Positions 1 to 7,493 of a stretch of DNA of 19,922 nucleotides are shown here, one piece after another. The stretch covers positions 1 to 19,922 of the forward strand of contig CANFJD010000017.1 of NCBI GenBank assembly GCA_947447315.1, in the 5' to 3' direction. The DNA is from Fimbriimonadaceae bacterium. GTDB lineage: Bacteria; Armatimonadota; Fimbriimonadia; Fimbriimonadales; Fimbriimonadaceae. Position 1 is the first letter of the stretch, and each line of letters opens with the position of its first letter. The position numbers and the translations under genes were made by a program. Under the pieces are notes generated by a model. The model was not told the DNA's origin and searched no databases. It worked only from the letters and a program-made list of their open reading frames with translations.

Positions 1-1406
1 CCGCGCTTCAGCAACTCATCCCTGCTCTCCGGGCGAAGGGATACGACTTCACCACGGTGGCTCACCTGTTGGGCAAAACCAAGGCAGACGTAATGGCACC
101 ACTTTCGCCACGGGATCAGCTGCTGGTGAACCTAGATGGAGTCGTCTTTTCGTTTCTCTGGGGGACCGGGGCGTTTCTTAGCTCCGCATTCCTGTTCGCG
201 ATCTTCCTGGGATTTTTGCGAGTGGGAATCATTCTCCCACTGGCAGCATTGCATCGGCAACGAACCGTACACGGCGGATTCTCAGGCCGAGTGAGCGTGA
301 TAATCGCGGCTTTCAATGAATCCAAAGTAATCGAACGCACGGTGAGCAGCGTGTTAAGCAGTGACTATCCCGATCTCGAAGTCGTGGTGGTAGACGACGG
401 CAGCACCGATGGTACGGCTGATCGGATTCGGGAAGCATTCAACGATAATCCCCGAGTGCAGCTGTTTACTAAGCCAAATGGTGGGAAAGCGAGTGCACTT
501 AACCTGGCAATTGAGCATTCATCCGGTGCCGTGTTGGTAGGCGTGGATGCTGACACCCAACTCGCCACCGATACCATTTCCCGACTCGTTTCACGAATGG
601 GAGACGAACGGATTGGCGCCATCGCAGGAAATGTTCGGGTCGGAAACGCGCAGAATTTGCTGACGATTTGGCAATCTATCGAATACACGACCGCGCAAAA
701 TCTAGATCGTCGCGCGTACGCCGTGCTCAATGCAGTCACCGTGGTTCCCGGGGCCATCGGCGCTTGGCGGAAAACGGTAGTAGCGGATGTGGGTGGATAC
801 CAAACCGATACGCTGGCGGAAGACATGGACCTTACATGGCGGATTCGAGAGGCGGGATACCGCATCGAAACGGAGAATGCCGCCCTCGCCTTCACCGAAG
901 CACCGGAGTCGTTATCAGCATTCTTCAAGCAACGCTTTCGATGGGCCTACGGCACTCTGCAGTGTCTTTGGAAACATCGTAGCTCCTTGGGGCGTTATGG
1001 CTGGTTTGGCATTTTCGCCTTGCCTTCGCTTTGGCTATTCCAGGTGGTGTTTATGGCCCTTGCTCCGTTAGTAGATCTGCAAGTGGGTTGGTCACTGCTC
1101 AATTTTGTTTGGGCGTACCAAGCCGCGGGAACCGCTACGGAACTCAGCCCGCTACCTCAGGCAACTCAAAACCTGATGGTGGTCCTCACTCTCTACGGAC
1201 TGTTCTTCCTCGTTGAGTTGATCAGCGGATTGGTGGCCTTTCGATGGGAACGGAGGAAGCCGTGGCCGCTCGCTTGGTTGTTCATTCAACGGTTTGTTTA
1301 TCGACAGGTGATGTACGGAGTGGTTTACAAGAGCCTCTTGACGGCGATTCGAGGATCACGTACCGGATGGAACAAACTTGAGCGCCGGGCATCGGTGAAG
1401 CGATAA
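1..1406 (+). CDS. Polysaccharide deacetylase / family 2 glycosyltransferase fusion, 5'-truncated by the window edge
   Basis: The frame is open from base 3, with no stop before the window edge, so the GTG at 57 is probably internal. The first ~38 visible residues (LRAKGYDFTTVAHLLGK, then VMAPLSPRDQ) read like the C-terminal end of a polysaccharide deacetylase (NodB) domain, including its last strand and helix. A hydrophobic stretch of about 35 residues follows, then a GT2 catalytic domain: DDGS (about residues 131-134 from the first codon), DAD (182-184), ED (273-274) and QRFRW (310-314), as in processive inner-membrane synthases of the PgaC/NodC/cellulose synthase type. Two or three further membrane spans follow. 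The fusion would both polymerise an N-acetylhexosamine polysaccharide and deacetylate it. The substrate is inferred from the family. The stop lies 1 base from the convergent AraC gene, leaving no room for a terminator. Confidence 0.85.
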   Translation, partial: ALQQLIPALRAKGYDFTTVAHLLGKTKADVMAPLSPRDQLLVNLDGVVFSFLWGTGAFLSSAFLFAIFLGFLRVGIILPLAALHRQRTVHGGFSGRVSVIIAAFNESKVIERTVSSVLSSDYPDLEVVVVDDGSTDGTADRIREAFNDNPRVQLFTKPNGGKASALNLAIEHSSGAVLVGVDADTQLATDTISRLVSRMGDERIGAIAGNVRVGNAQNLLTIWQSIEYTTAQNLDRRAYAVLNAVTVVPGAIGAWRKTVVADVGGYQTDTLAEDMDLTWRIREAGYRIETENAALAFTEAPESLSAFFKQRFRWAYGTLQCLWKHRSSLGRYGWFGIFALPSLWLFQVVFMALAPLVDLQVGWSLLNFVWAYQAAGTATELSPLPQATQNLMVVLTLYGLFFLVELISGLVAFRWERRKPWPLAWLFIQRFVYRQVMYGVVYKSLLTAIRGSRTGWNKLERRASVKR

Positions 1407-1407
1407 C

Positions 1408-2181
1408 TTACGACCGGGTCCGCGGTACCCGCCCGACCCGGCGATATTCCCGCGGGGCCAATCCGGTCGTTTGCCGCATCGCCTTATTAAAGTGGTGAAG
1501 ATCGCCGTAGCCGGTGCGATTAGCAATTTCTTTTATTGACAGATCGGTGTTAAGCAGCAGTCGCGCCGCTTCCTGCACACGTTGTCGCAAAATGTATTCT
1601 TGGACCGTGATGCCGTATTCTGCTCGAAACGCGCGGAGCAATTGGCGCGGAGAACTTTCCACGCTTTCCGCCAATTCAGGGATGCTGATCTTATCCCCAA
1701 GATGCTGTCGAATGAAGGCTTCCGCTTCGTAGAGCACTTCGTTCCCACGTAGGACCGCCGTCGTCTGAGATACCGCGCAGACCAAGTTCCACACAAACGC
1801 ACGGGCATGGTCCGTGGTGTCAATGACGCGGTCAGCAGCCCGCTGCATCCCGGTCAACACGTCTGGCTGATTCTTCACGACCTGCGGGATAGCCGCTTTG
1901 TAGCCTGAATTAGCTGGTAGGTCGAAGCGAACGAAATGAAACGGACATTCGGCTCCGGTTTGAGCATGCCCTCCTTTGCTTCCGGGAGCGAAAAAAGCGA
2001 TATCTCCAGGCTCCACGCCGTACCCCTGGGTATTTATGGTGACGAAATTGATGTGTTGGTAATAAATAGCCATCCATCGGTCCGTCGCCTGCACCCATTG
2101 ACGGTGATCTTCGCCCAACGTGCCGTCGCCGATGAAGATTGTTGTCGGCGGCGCCCCAAGGTTTGCGAGTTCATAACGCAT
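1408..2181 (-). CDS. AraC-family transcriptional regulator
   Basis: 257 aa, a normal length for AraC/XylS regulators. The C-terminal ~100 residues form a double helix-turn-helix: the first around ISIPELAESVESSPRQLLRA, the second around LSIKEIANRTGYGDLHHFNK, ending in the typical GLAPREYRR. The N-terminal ~150 residues look like a beta-rich cupin-type effector domain (for example GVEPGDIAFFAPGSKGG), but the ligand cannot be read from sequence. The ATG at 2181 is preceded by AGGGA a few bases upstream, which supports this start. It is convergent with the glycosyltransferase gene and has no obvious operon partner, so its target is unknown; the adjacent polysaccharide gene is one guess. Confidence 0.9.
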   Translation of the reverse strand: MRYELANLGAPPTTIFIGDGTLGEDHRQWVQATDRWMAIYYQHINFVTINTQGYGVEPGDIAFFAPGSKGGHAQTGAECPFHFVRFDLPANSGYKAAIPQVVKNQPDVLTGMQRAADRVIDTTDHARAFVWNLVCAVSQTTAVLRGNEVLYEAEAFIRQHLGDKISIPELAESVESSPRQLLRAFRAEYGITVQEYILRQRVQEAARLLLNTDLSIKEIANRTGYGDLHHFNKAMRQTTGLAPREYRRVGRVPRTRS

Positions 2182-2455
2182 CGTTCCCTACATTCTGGCT
2201 AAGAGTGTTTTAAGAATTGCCTCACGCCATCGCGCTTCGTCAAAATACCACTCATGGCGAAATAATACCAGTAGTTTTGGACCTTCTGTGGTTGATAATA
2301 TAGATGCTTTCATTTGATTAGCACATCATTCCTTCCTTTCATAGGTCACTTGATTCTGCTTACCTTTGCCCGGTCCTCTCCCCAGGATCGGGCTTTCTTT
2401 TTATCTTTAGTAACCGCTTCGTTTGAAAACTGGCGCTCCCTGAGGATCGTCTGCC
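2182..2455. other. Non-coding gap with an orphan + strand terminator
   Basis: No convincing ORF. The left part should hold the promoter of the AraC gene (minus strand). The right part holds a strong intrinsic terminator on the plus strand (2368-2403) that does not follow any plus-strand gene. A weak plus-strand promoter-like pair, TTGGAC (2277-2282) and TATAGA (2299-2304) with 16 bases between, lies upstream. Together these suggest a short transcript of about 95 nt. Confidence 0.5.
2368..2403 (+). terminator. Intrinsic terminator with no upstream + strand gene
   Basis: Stem 2368-2377 (gcccggtcct) pairs with 2384-2393 (aggatcgggc) over 10 bp with one G-U pair. The loop is 6 bases and is followed by tttcttttt. 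This is a textbook Rho-independent terminator reading on the plus strand. Both neighbouring genes are on the minus strand, so it either ends an unannotated RNA or stops antisense transcription. Confidence 0.8.
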
Positions 2456-3133
2456 TTAACGCTTGCGAAACGTGAGAATATGCTGGCGCGGCAAGACGCC
2501 GTCATTTTGTACAAAGTCAAGCGGAAAATCGGTCAGCTCTTTTCGCACCTGAGCCTCCGTCATTTTGTGAAGCGGCTTGATCGGCACTTCAGGATCTTCT
2601 CCCCGGTACTCGACCAGCACGAGCCGACCACCCTTCTTCAGCCCTTTGATCATGTTCGTTACCATTTCGCGCGGAAAGTCAAATTCGTGATAGACATCCA
2701 CCATCAACATCAGGTCCATAGAATTTGCCGGAACTTGCGGATTGGTTGTGGTTCCCAGAACCGTTTTCACGTTTTTTACGCCATTCTTCTTGGATCGGGT
2801 TCGAATGATGTCCAGTAGTTCTGGCTGAATCTCCACCGCGAAGACGGCTCCTCCCGGTGCTACCTGTTTTGCCATCGGAAAGCTAAGGGCCCCCGTTCCT
2901 GCCCCAATATCGGCTACGTGCATGCCAGGACGCAGCTTGAGCGCCTTAATCAGAAGGCTTGGTGCCTCTTCAGCCTCGCGCTCTGGTCGATCTAGCCAAC
3001 TCGCTCCTTGGTGACCCATCACCTGAGCTATTTCCCGTCCGTAATAAAACTTGCCAATCCCATCGGGACTAGTCGGACCAGATTGGTAGGTCTGGGCCAG
3101 CAATGTCGCGACAACGGTGACGATGGAAATCAT
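2456..3133 (-). CDS. Exported class I SAM-dependent methyltransferase
   Basis: 225 aa from the ATG at 3133. This start is preferred over the upstream ATG at 3160 because it gives an ATGA overlap with the preceding gene's stop and sits just after GGAGGTGA. It also begins a hydrophobic leader, ISIVTVVATLLA, that looks like a signal peptide or anchor. The Rossmann fold is clear: motif I DIGAGTG (about residues 75-81), acidic end of strand 2 in FAVEIQ, and a motif IV-like MLMVDVYHEFD, followed by GLKKGGRLVLVEY. The family is ordinary for small-molecule methyltransferases, but the leader would put it outside the cytoplasm, where SAM is not expected. The substrate is unknown. It is co-transcribed with, and translationally coupled to, the BSP-type peptidase. 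Confidence 0.85.
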   Translation of the reverse strand: MISIVTVVATLLAQTYQSGPTSPDGIGKFYYGREIAQVMGHQGASWLDRPEREAEEAPSLLIKALKLRPGMHVADIGAGTGALSFPMAKQVAPGGAVFAVEIQPELLDIIRTRSKKNGVKNVKTVLGTTTNPQVPANSMDLMLMVDVYHEFDFPREMVTNMIKGLKKGGRLVLVEYRGEDPEVPIKPLHKMTEAQVRKELTDFPLDFVQNDGVLPRQHILTFRKR

Positions 3134-3891
3134 TTCACCTCCGTGACGAATTCTTGCCATAGATCGTCGGCGTTCTTCCCTGTAAGCTTGGCGAACAGCG
3201 GCATCGGATCTCGTGCGTCGCGCATTGCCTTATCAAGACAAGGGACCAAAGCATAGTTGTATTTCCGACCGGCCCAGGCTAACCAAACCGCAGTGGTGCG
3301 ATAGGCGTCCGTGTATTTGGATTTTGCGGGATTGATCTTTGTCCGACCCGCGCCAGCATGAAGCTCTGGCTCGTACCTCCACCAACGCGTGTAGTCGGCG
3401 ATTCCCTCGACAAGCCAGCCCGGGGTCGTTGGACTGTTCGGATACTGCTGGATCACGTGGGTGAGTTCGTGAACCACCATCCCCAAGTCGTCGGGATGCG
3501 CCGAGATCCACGCCCCGTTTATGGTGATCGTGCTACCCACGCAGTACGCCGGAACCTCAAGCGTAGGTTTGAATATAAGAGTAATACCTTTCGGGACGCG
3601 AAAAGCCGATCCTGATTTCACCCGCGTAATGGGATCGTAGCCATCGGTTGCCAGCAACTGGGTCAGTGGCGTAAACCAATTCTCCACCACCGATTTTGCG
3701 GCTTCCGCCCAAGGCTTAGCCGACGGGAAATCTCGAGTGTCAATCGTAACCTTGGGACACGCGATTGGGTTGGCCAGTGGATATACGTATCGCTTCAGGC
3801 TCACCGCATCAAAAACTTGTGGCAAGGAGGGGGCAGCTTTTGGAATGTCAGCGAATGACGTGCTTAGGAAGGCAATGTGAACCAGACCCAT
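3130..3891 (-). CDS. Basic secretory protein (BSP) family putative metallopeptidase
   Basis: 253 aa. A zinc-binding HELTH (residues 141-145) is followed 16 residues later by GWLVEGIADYTRW, which is the arrangement of the BSP family (PF04450), a gluzincin-like group of secreted proteins known from plants and bacteria. The Glu of EGIADY is the probable third zinc ligand. The first ~14 residues (MGLVHIAFLSTSFA) look like a short, weak signal peptide without an N-terminal charge. An in-frame stop lies close upstream, so no longer start is available. There is no clear Shine-Dalgarno sequence. Its stop overlaps the start of the methyltransferase gene (ATGA), so the two are made together. The peptide substrate is unknown and activity is inferred. 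Confidence 0.82.
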   Translation of the reverse strand: MGLVHIAFLSTSFADIPKAAPSLPQVFDAVSLKRYVYPLANPIACPKVTIDTRDFPSAKPWAEAAKSVVENWFTPLTQLLATDGYDPITRVKSGSAFRVPKGITLIFKPTLEVPAYCVGSTITINGAWISAHPDDLGMVVHELTHVIQQYPNSPTTPGWLVEGIADYTRWWRYEPELHAGAGRTKINPAKSKYTDAYRTTAVWLAWAGRKYNYALVPCLDKAMRDARDPMPLFAKLTGKNADDLWQEFVTEVK

Positions 3892-3941
3892 TGACGGTGA
3901 GATTACTACGCTTCACCTAAACCATCTGGAGTTTTCGGCGC

Positions 3942-3984
3942 AAAAAAGCCCTTCCCAACTTTTCGAAGGAAAGGGCAATTTTTT
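3942..3984 (-). terminator. Terminator of the RND operon (bidirectional shape)
   Basis: gcccttcc (3948-3955) pairs with ggaaagggc (3968-3976) with one bulged base. An A6 tract lies on the left and a T6 tract on the right. On the minus strand it lies just after the RND permease stop and ends in a U-run. On the plus strand it would also work, but no plus-strand gene precedes it. Confidence 0.85.
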
Positions 3985-3992
3985 GAGCGGGA

Positions 3993-6900
3993 CTAGACGG
4001 CTGCCCGCGGACCGGATTCCGATGGGACGTCGTCAAATTCGTGACCGACGTTACGGAAGTGCAGGTCTTGCAGGTCGCTCGGACGACCCTTTCGACCAGT
4101 CCGCAGCCAGGTGATCCAGTTCGACAAGTCATCGAAGATGCTGTACGAACAAGGAATGACCACCAGGGTAAGGATCGTCGACAGCGAAATTCCGCCAATA
4201 ATGATGATGCCGATCGTCTCGCGGAATTCGGAACCACGGCCAATCGCAAGCGCGATCGGCAGCGTTCCGAGAATCAAAGCGAGCGTCGTCATCATGATCG
4301 GTCGAAGACGCGTCGGTCCCGCTTCCACCTGAGCATCGTGTCGATTTCGTCCGCGGCTTCTCAATGTGTTGGTGTAGTCCACCAACAGAATCGCGTTTTT
4401 ACCCACCAGTCCAATCAAGGTAATCAATCCGATGAATCCCACCAGGTTGAGCGGCTTGTTGGTGATCATGAGCGCCAGGAGGGCACCAACGAATGCCTGA
4501 GGTTGGGCGAACTGGATGATGAAGGGATACAGCCAGTTGTCGTAAAGCGACGCCAACACCATGTAAACCAGCAGCAGCCCCAGGAAGATTGCCGCTACCA
4601 AGGCCGTTTGTTCGCGGGCCTGACTTTCGGCCTGGCCCAGCGGCTTAATCGCGAGTCCTTCCGGAATGATCTTCTCCTTTGCGATCCAGGCATTGATCTG
4701 GTTCTGCACGTTAGCGGCGGCGTAGCCGGGTAGAAGGTCGGCAGTTACGCGGACTTCTTCCTGTCGGTTCCGACGCGTAATGTTATCGATACTTGTTCCA
4801 TCCGTCAAAGTGGTGACTGAACTGAGATAGATCGGCTCACCCTGCCGGAACCGAACTGGAACCTGGCTCAGAATGTCGGGGTTGTTTCGGTCGGCATAGT
4901 CGAGCATCACCCGGATGTCGTATTCTCGTCCTGCTTCGCGATACTTGGTGTTGTCGTCGCCGGTGTAGCTTATGCGCAATGCGTTTGCCACATCCGCGAC
5001 GGAGAGGCCAGCATCGGCGAGCCGAGTTCGGTCGGGATCAGCCCGAAGTTCCGGCTTACCGGGTTTTGAGCTGATATCGGCGTTAATTACGCCAGCCACC
5101 GCGCCATTCGCGAAACCGCGCTTAATCTTTGCCGCTGTATCCAGGATGACGTCTCGATCGGGACCACTCAGAGACAACTGAATGACGGAACCAGCACCGA
5201 AGCTATCTGTCGGAGCGACGCGGATCTCTGCCCCCGCCACGCGACCAACCTTCTGGATAATCTCTGCGGAGACCAGATCCGTACTACGGGTGCGTAATTC
5301 TTCACCGTGATGAGCCCACGGCAGATAGTCCAGAAGAGCTTTCTTCTCGTAAAGGGAAACTTGAACCTGGGCGTAGTTTGAACCTGAGCTACCCGCCTGG
5401 AATTGACTTACGCCCTGCGACCCAATGGTTGCTAGCAGATACTTGATCTCGGGGATACCTTGAACCCGCCGTTCTACTTCATCAACGACGGCCTGCGTAG
5501 CCGCAAGTGATCGCCCTGGAGGCATCTGGATATTAATCCCGAGGGTACCGGTGTCACTCGCCGGGAAGAACTGCACCTTAAACAGATCTTCTTGCTTCCA
5601 TTCCCGAATCTTAAAGCCGATTACGGCAGTGAGCGGCAGGAGAGCCACCAGAATCAGCGAATTGACGATCAACATCGGCTTGAGGCGGCGATATCCGATC
5701 AGGTTGATCAAGAATGCTATCACTCCGATCCCAAAAACGAACTTCCCGATGCCTTCCGCGCGGTGCGCAGCTTCGCTCAAGTTCCCCATGACGGATCCTT
5801 GAATGGCCATGAAAACGGAGATGAGAACGTAGTTTCCAACCACGAATACACCCCATCGATGCTTCAGAGCCCATTCGAGAATAACGCGGTAACGATGCTC
5901 AACCCGCCCGAACCAGCGTTCAAATGCCTGGGAGAATCTCCCTTTGGGTTCTTCGAGGTTCTCGCCTTGGCGATACCAGCGACTCGCAAGCATCGGCGTG
6001 AGCGTGAAGCTGACAAACAGGGAGAACAGAACGGCGAACACGTATCCGAGGGCCAGCGGTCGGAAGAACTGACCGATGATGCCCCCAAGGAATGCGATCG
6101 GTAGAAATACCGCCACGTCGGCGAGAGTAATCGCGATTGCGGCAACTCCAATTTCGGCCCGTCCGTTGAGCGCCGCCTGACGCGGATTCTCGCCCATTTT
6201 TAGGTGGCGGTAGATGTTCTCGAGGACTACGATCGCATCATCGACCAACACACCGATGGAAAGCGACAGCGCAATCATCGTGAGGTTATTGATGGTGAAA
6301 CCAGCCATCTTGAGCGCGAAGAACGTGCCCATGATGGATGTCGGAATCGCCACTGCGACGATGATGGTGCCGCGTCCGTTATGAAGGAACAACTGGACAA
6401 TGACGGCCACCAAGAAGATGCCAAAGTAGACCGCGAGGTTTACGTCGTCAAGCGATTCTTGAATCGTGCGTGCCTGGTTCTGGGTGACAACGAATCGCAG
6501 CCCAGCATCCTTGTACGTGGTCTCGAGTTCCTTCGCAGCTAACTGAGCCTGGGCCGCGATCTCGATCGCGTTCCCTTCTTTAGCTTTGTTAAGCACGATG
6601 ACGACGGTGTCTTTTCCGTCAAGTGTGGAGTAAGACGTCCTTTCGGCGGTCGCGTCGGTGATCGTCGCGACGTCGCCAAGGCGAACAAGTTTGGCCTTGG
6701 CCTGCGGATTTTGCGGATCGCTTACGGTGAATACGAGGTCTCTCAGCTGAGCGGGATTGGTAAATTCTCCCGGTACGCGGACCGAGAATTCGCTGTCGCC
6801 CCGCACGATTCGGCCGGCTGGGATGTTAACCGTCGACCCAGCCACGGCCTTTTGAACGTCGGACAAGCCGACGCCGTATCGCAGCAGTTGATCCTTCCGG

Positions 6901-7463
6901 ACCGCCACTTGAATCTCCCGGATATCGCCGCCGATGACACCGACTTCCGAAACACCGGTGATACGGGCGAATCGATCCTTCAGTTTGTCATCGACGAGCG
7001 TTCGCAGGTCGCGACTGGAAAGGGCCTTCGCCGACAGTGCCAGGTAAATGACCGGGGTGGACGACGTATCCACCCGCGAGATCGTCGGCTTTTCAACGTC
7101 TGTCGGTAGCTTGTTCAGAATGGCGTCGACTTTGGCCCGGACGTCTGCAAGCGCGACATCCTGATCCACACCAATCTCAAATTGGACCGTGACAACGCTA
7201 CGGCCTTCGGCAGATGTTGAGATAACATCTCGCACCCCGTTAACGCCGGTGACCGCCTCTTCAATCGGTCGGGACACCAACGTCGCGACTGAATCTGGGT
7301 TAGCGCCGGGATAGATGGAAAGCACGGTCACGACACCGAAGCTGACGTCCGGGTTCTGCTCCTTCCGCATCCCGTTATAGCTAATAACCCCCATCAGAAT
7401 GGTGGCTAGCATCAGCACGAATATGAATACCGGCCGGGTGATGGCTGTTTTGGTTATGTTCAT
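3993..7463 (-). CDS. RND-family multidrug efflux permease (AcrB/MexB type) with extra membrane segments
   Basis: 1156 aa; the HAE-1 family is usually about 1030-1050. The N-terminus (ITRPVFIFVLMLATILMGVI), the paired aspartates D408-D409 in GVLVDDAIVVLENIYRH, and the TM10 lysine K1022 in GLVGKNAILLVDY mark a proton-driven hydrophobe/amphiphile exporter; the three charged residues form the proton relay in AcrB. Two large periplasmic porter domains are present (about 35-340 and 627-950). The extra length lies mainly at about 560-626: after the normal TM7 region (around 536-559) there are two added hydrophobic stretches, FVFGIGVIAFLINLIGY and MLIVNSLILVALLPLTAVIG, before the usual FFPASDTG that opens the second porter loop. 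It is the last gene of the operon, 30 bases after the adaptor. Substrate unknown. Confidence 0.95.
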   Translation of the reverse strand: MNITKTAITRPVFIFVLMLATILMGVISYNGMRKEQNPDVSFGVVTVLSIYPGANPDSVATLVSRPIEEAVTGVNGVRDVISTSAEGRSVVTVQFEIGVDQDVALADVRAKVDAILNKLPTDVEKPTISRVDTSSTPVIYLALSAKALSSRDLRTLVDDKLKDRFARITGVSEVGVIGGDIREIQVAVRKDQLLRYGVGLSDVQKAVAGSTVNIPAGRIVRGDSEFSVRVPGEFTNPAQLRDLVFTVSDPQNPQAKAKLVRLGDVATITDATAERTSYSTLDGKDTVVIVLNKAKEGNAIEIAAQAQLAAKELETTYKDAGLRFVVTQNQARTIQESLDDVNLAVYFGIFLVAVIVQLFLHNGRGTIIVAVAIPTSIMGTFFALKMAGFTINNLTMIALSLSIGVLVDDAIVVLENIYRHLKMGENPRQAALNGRAEIGVAAIAITLADVAVFLPIAFLGGIIGQFFRPLALGYVFAVLFSLFVSFTLTPMLASRWYRQGENLEEPKGRFSQAFERWFGRVEHRYRVILEWALKHRWGVFVVGNYVLISVFMAIQGSVMGNLSEAAHRAEGIGKFVFGIGVIAFLINLIGYRRLKPMLIVNSLILVALLPLTAVIGFKIREWKQEDLFKVQFFPASDTGTLGINIQMPPGRSLAATQAVVDEVERRVQGIPEIKYLLATIGSQGVSQFQAGSSGSNYAQVQVSLYEKKALLDYLPWAHHGEELRTRSTDLVSAEIIQKVGRVAGAEIRVAPTDSFGAGSVIQLSLSGPDRDVILDTAAKIKRGFANGAVAGVINADISSKPGKPELRADPDRTRLADAGLSVADVANALRISYTGDDNTKYREAGREYDIRVMLDYADRNNPDILSQVPVRFRQGEPIYLSSVTTLTDGTSIDNITRRNRQEEVRVTADLLPGYAAANVQNQINAWIAKEKIIPEGLAIKPLGQAESQAREQTALVAAIFLGLLLVYMVLASLYDNWLYPFIIQFAQPQAFVGALLALMITNKPLNLVGFIGLITLIGLVGKNAILLVDYTNTLRSRGRNRHDAQVEAGPTRLRPIMMTTLALILGTLPIALAIGRGSEFRETIGIIIIGGISLSTILTLVVIPCSYSIFDDLSNWITWLRTGRKGRPSDLQDLHFRNVGHEFDDVPSESGPRAAV

Positions 7464-7493
7464 GAGTTCACCAGTACTGCGTGCACGTTTCCT

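Noticed and set aside
365..928. 187-residue minus-strand frame in the glycosyltransferase gene
   Set aside because: Ser/Thr/Ala-rich mirror of the GT2 domain; no independent support.
4041..4733. 230-residue plus-strand frame inside the RND permease gene
   Set aside because: Antisense to a long, motif-rich RND coding region; low-complexity Gln/Arg/His composition.
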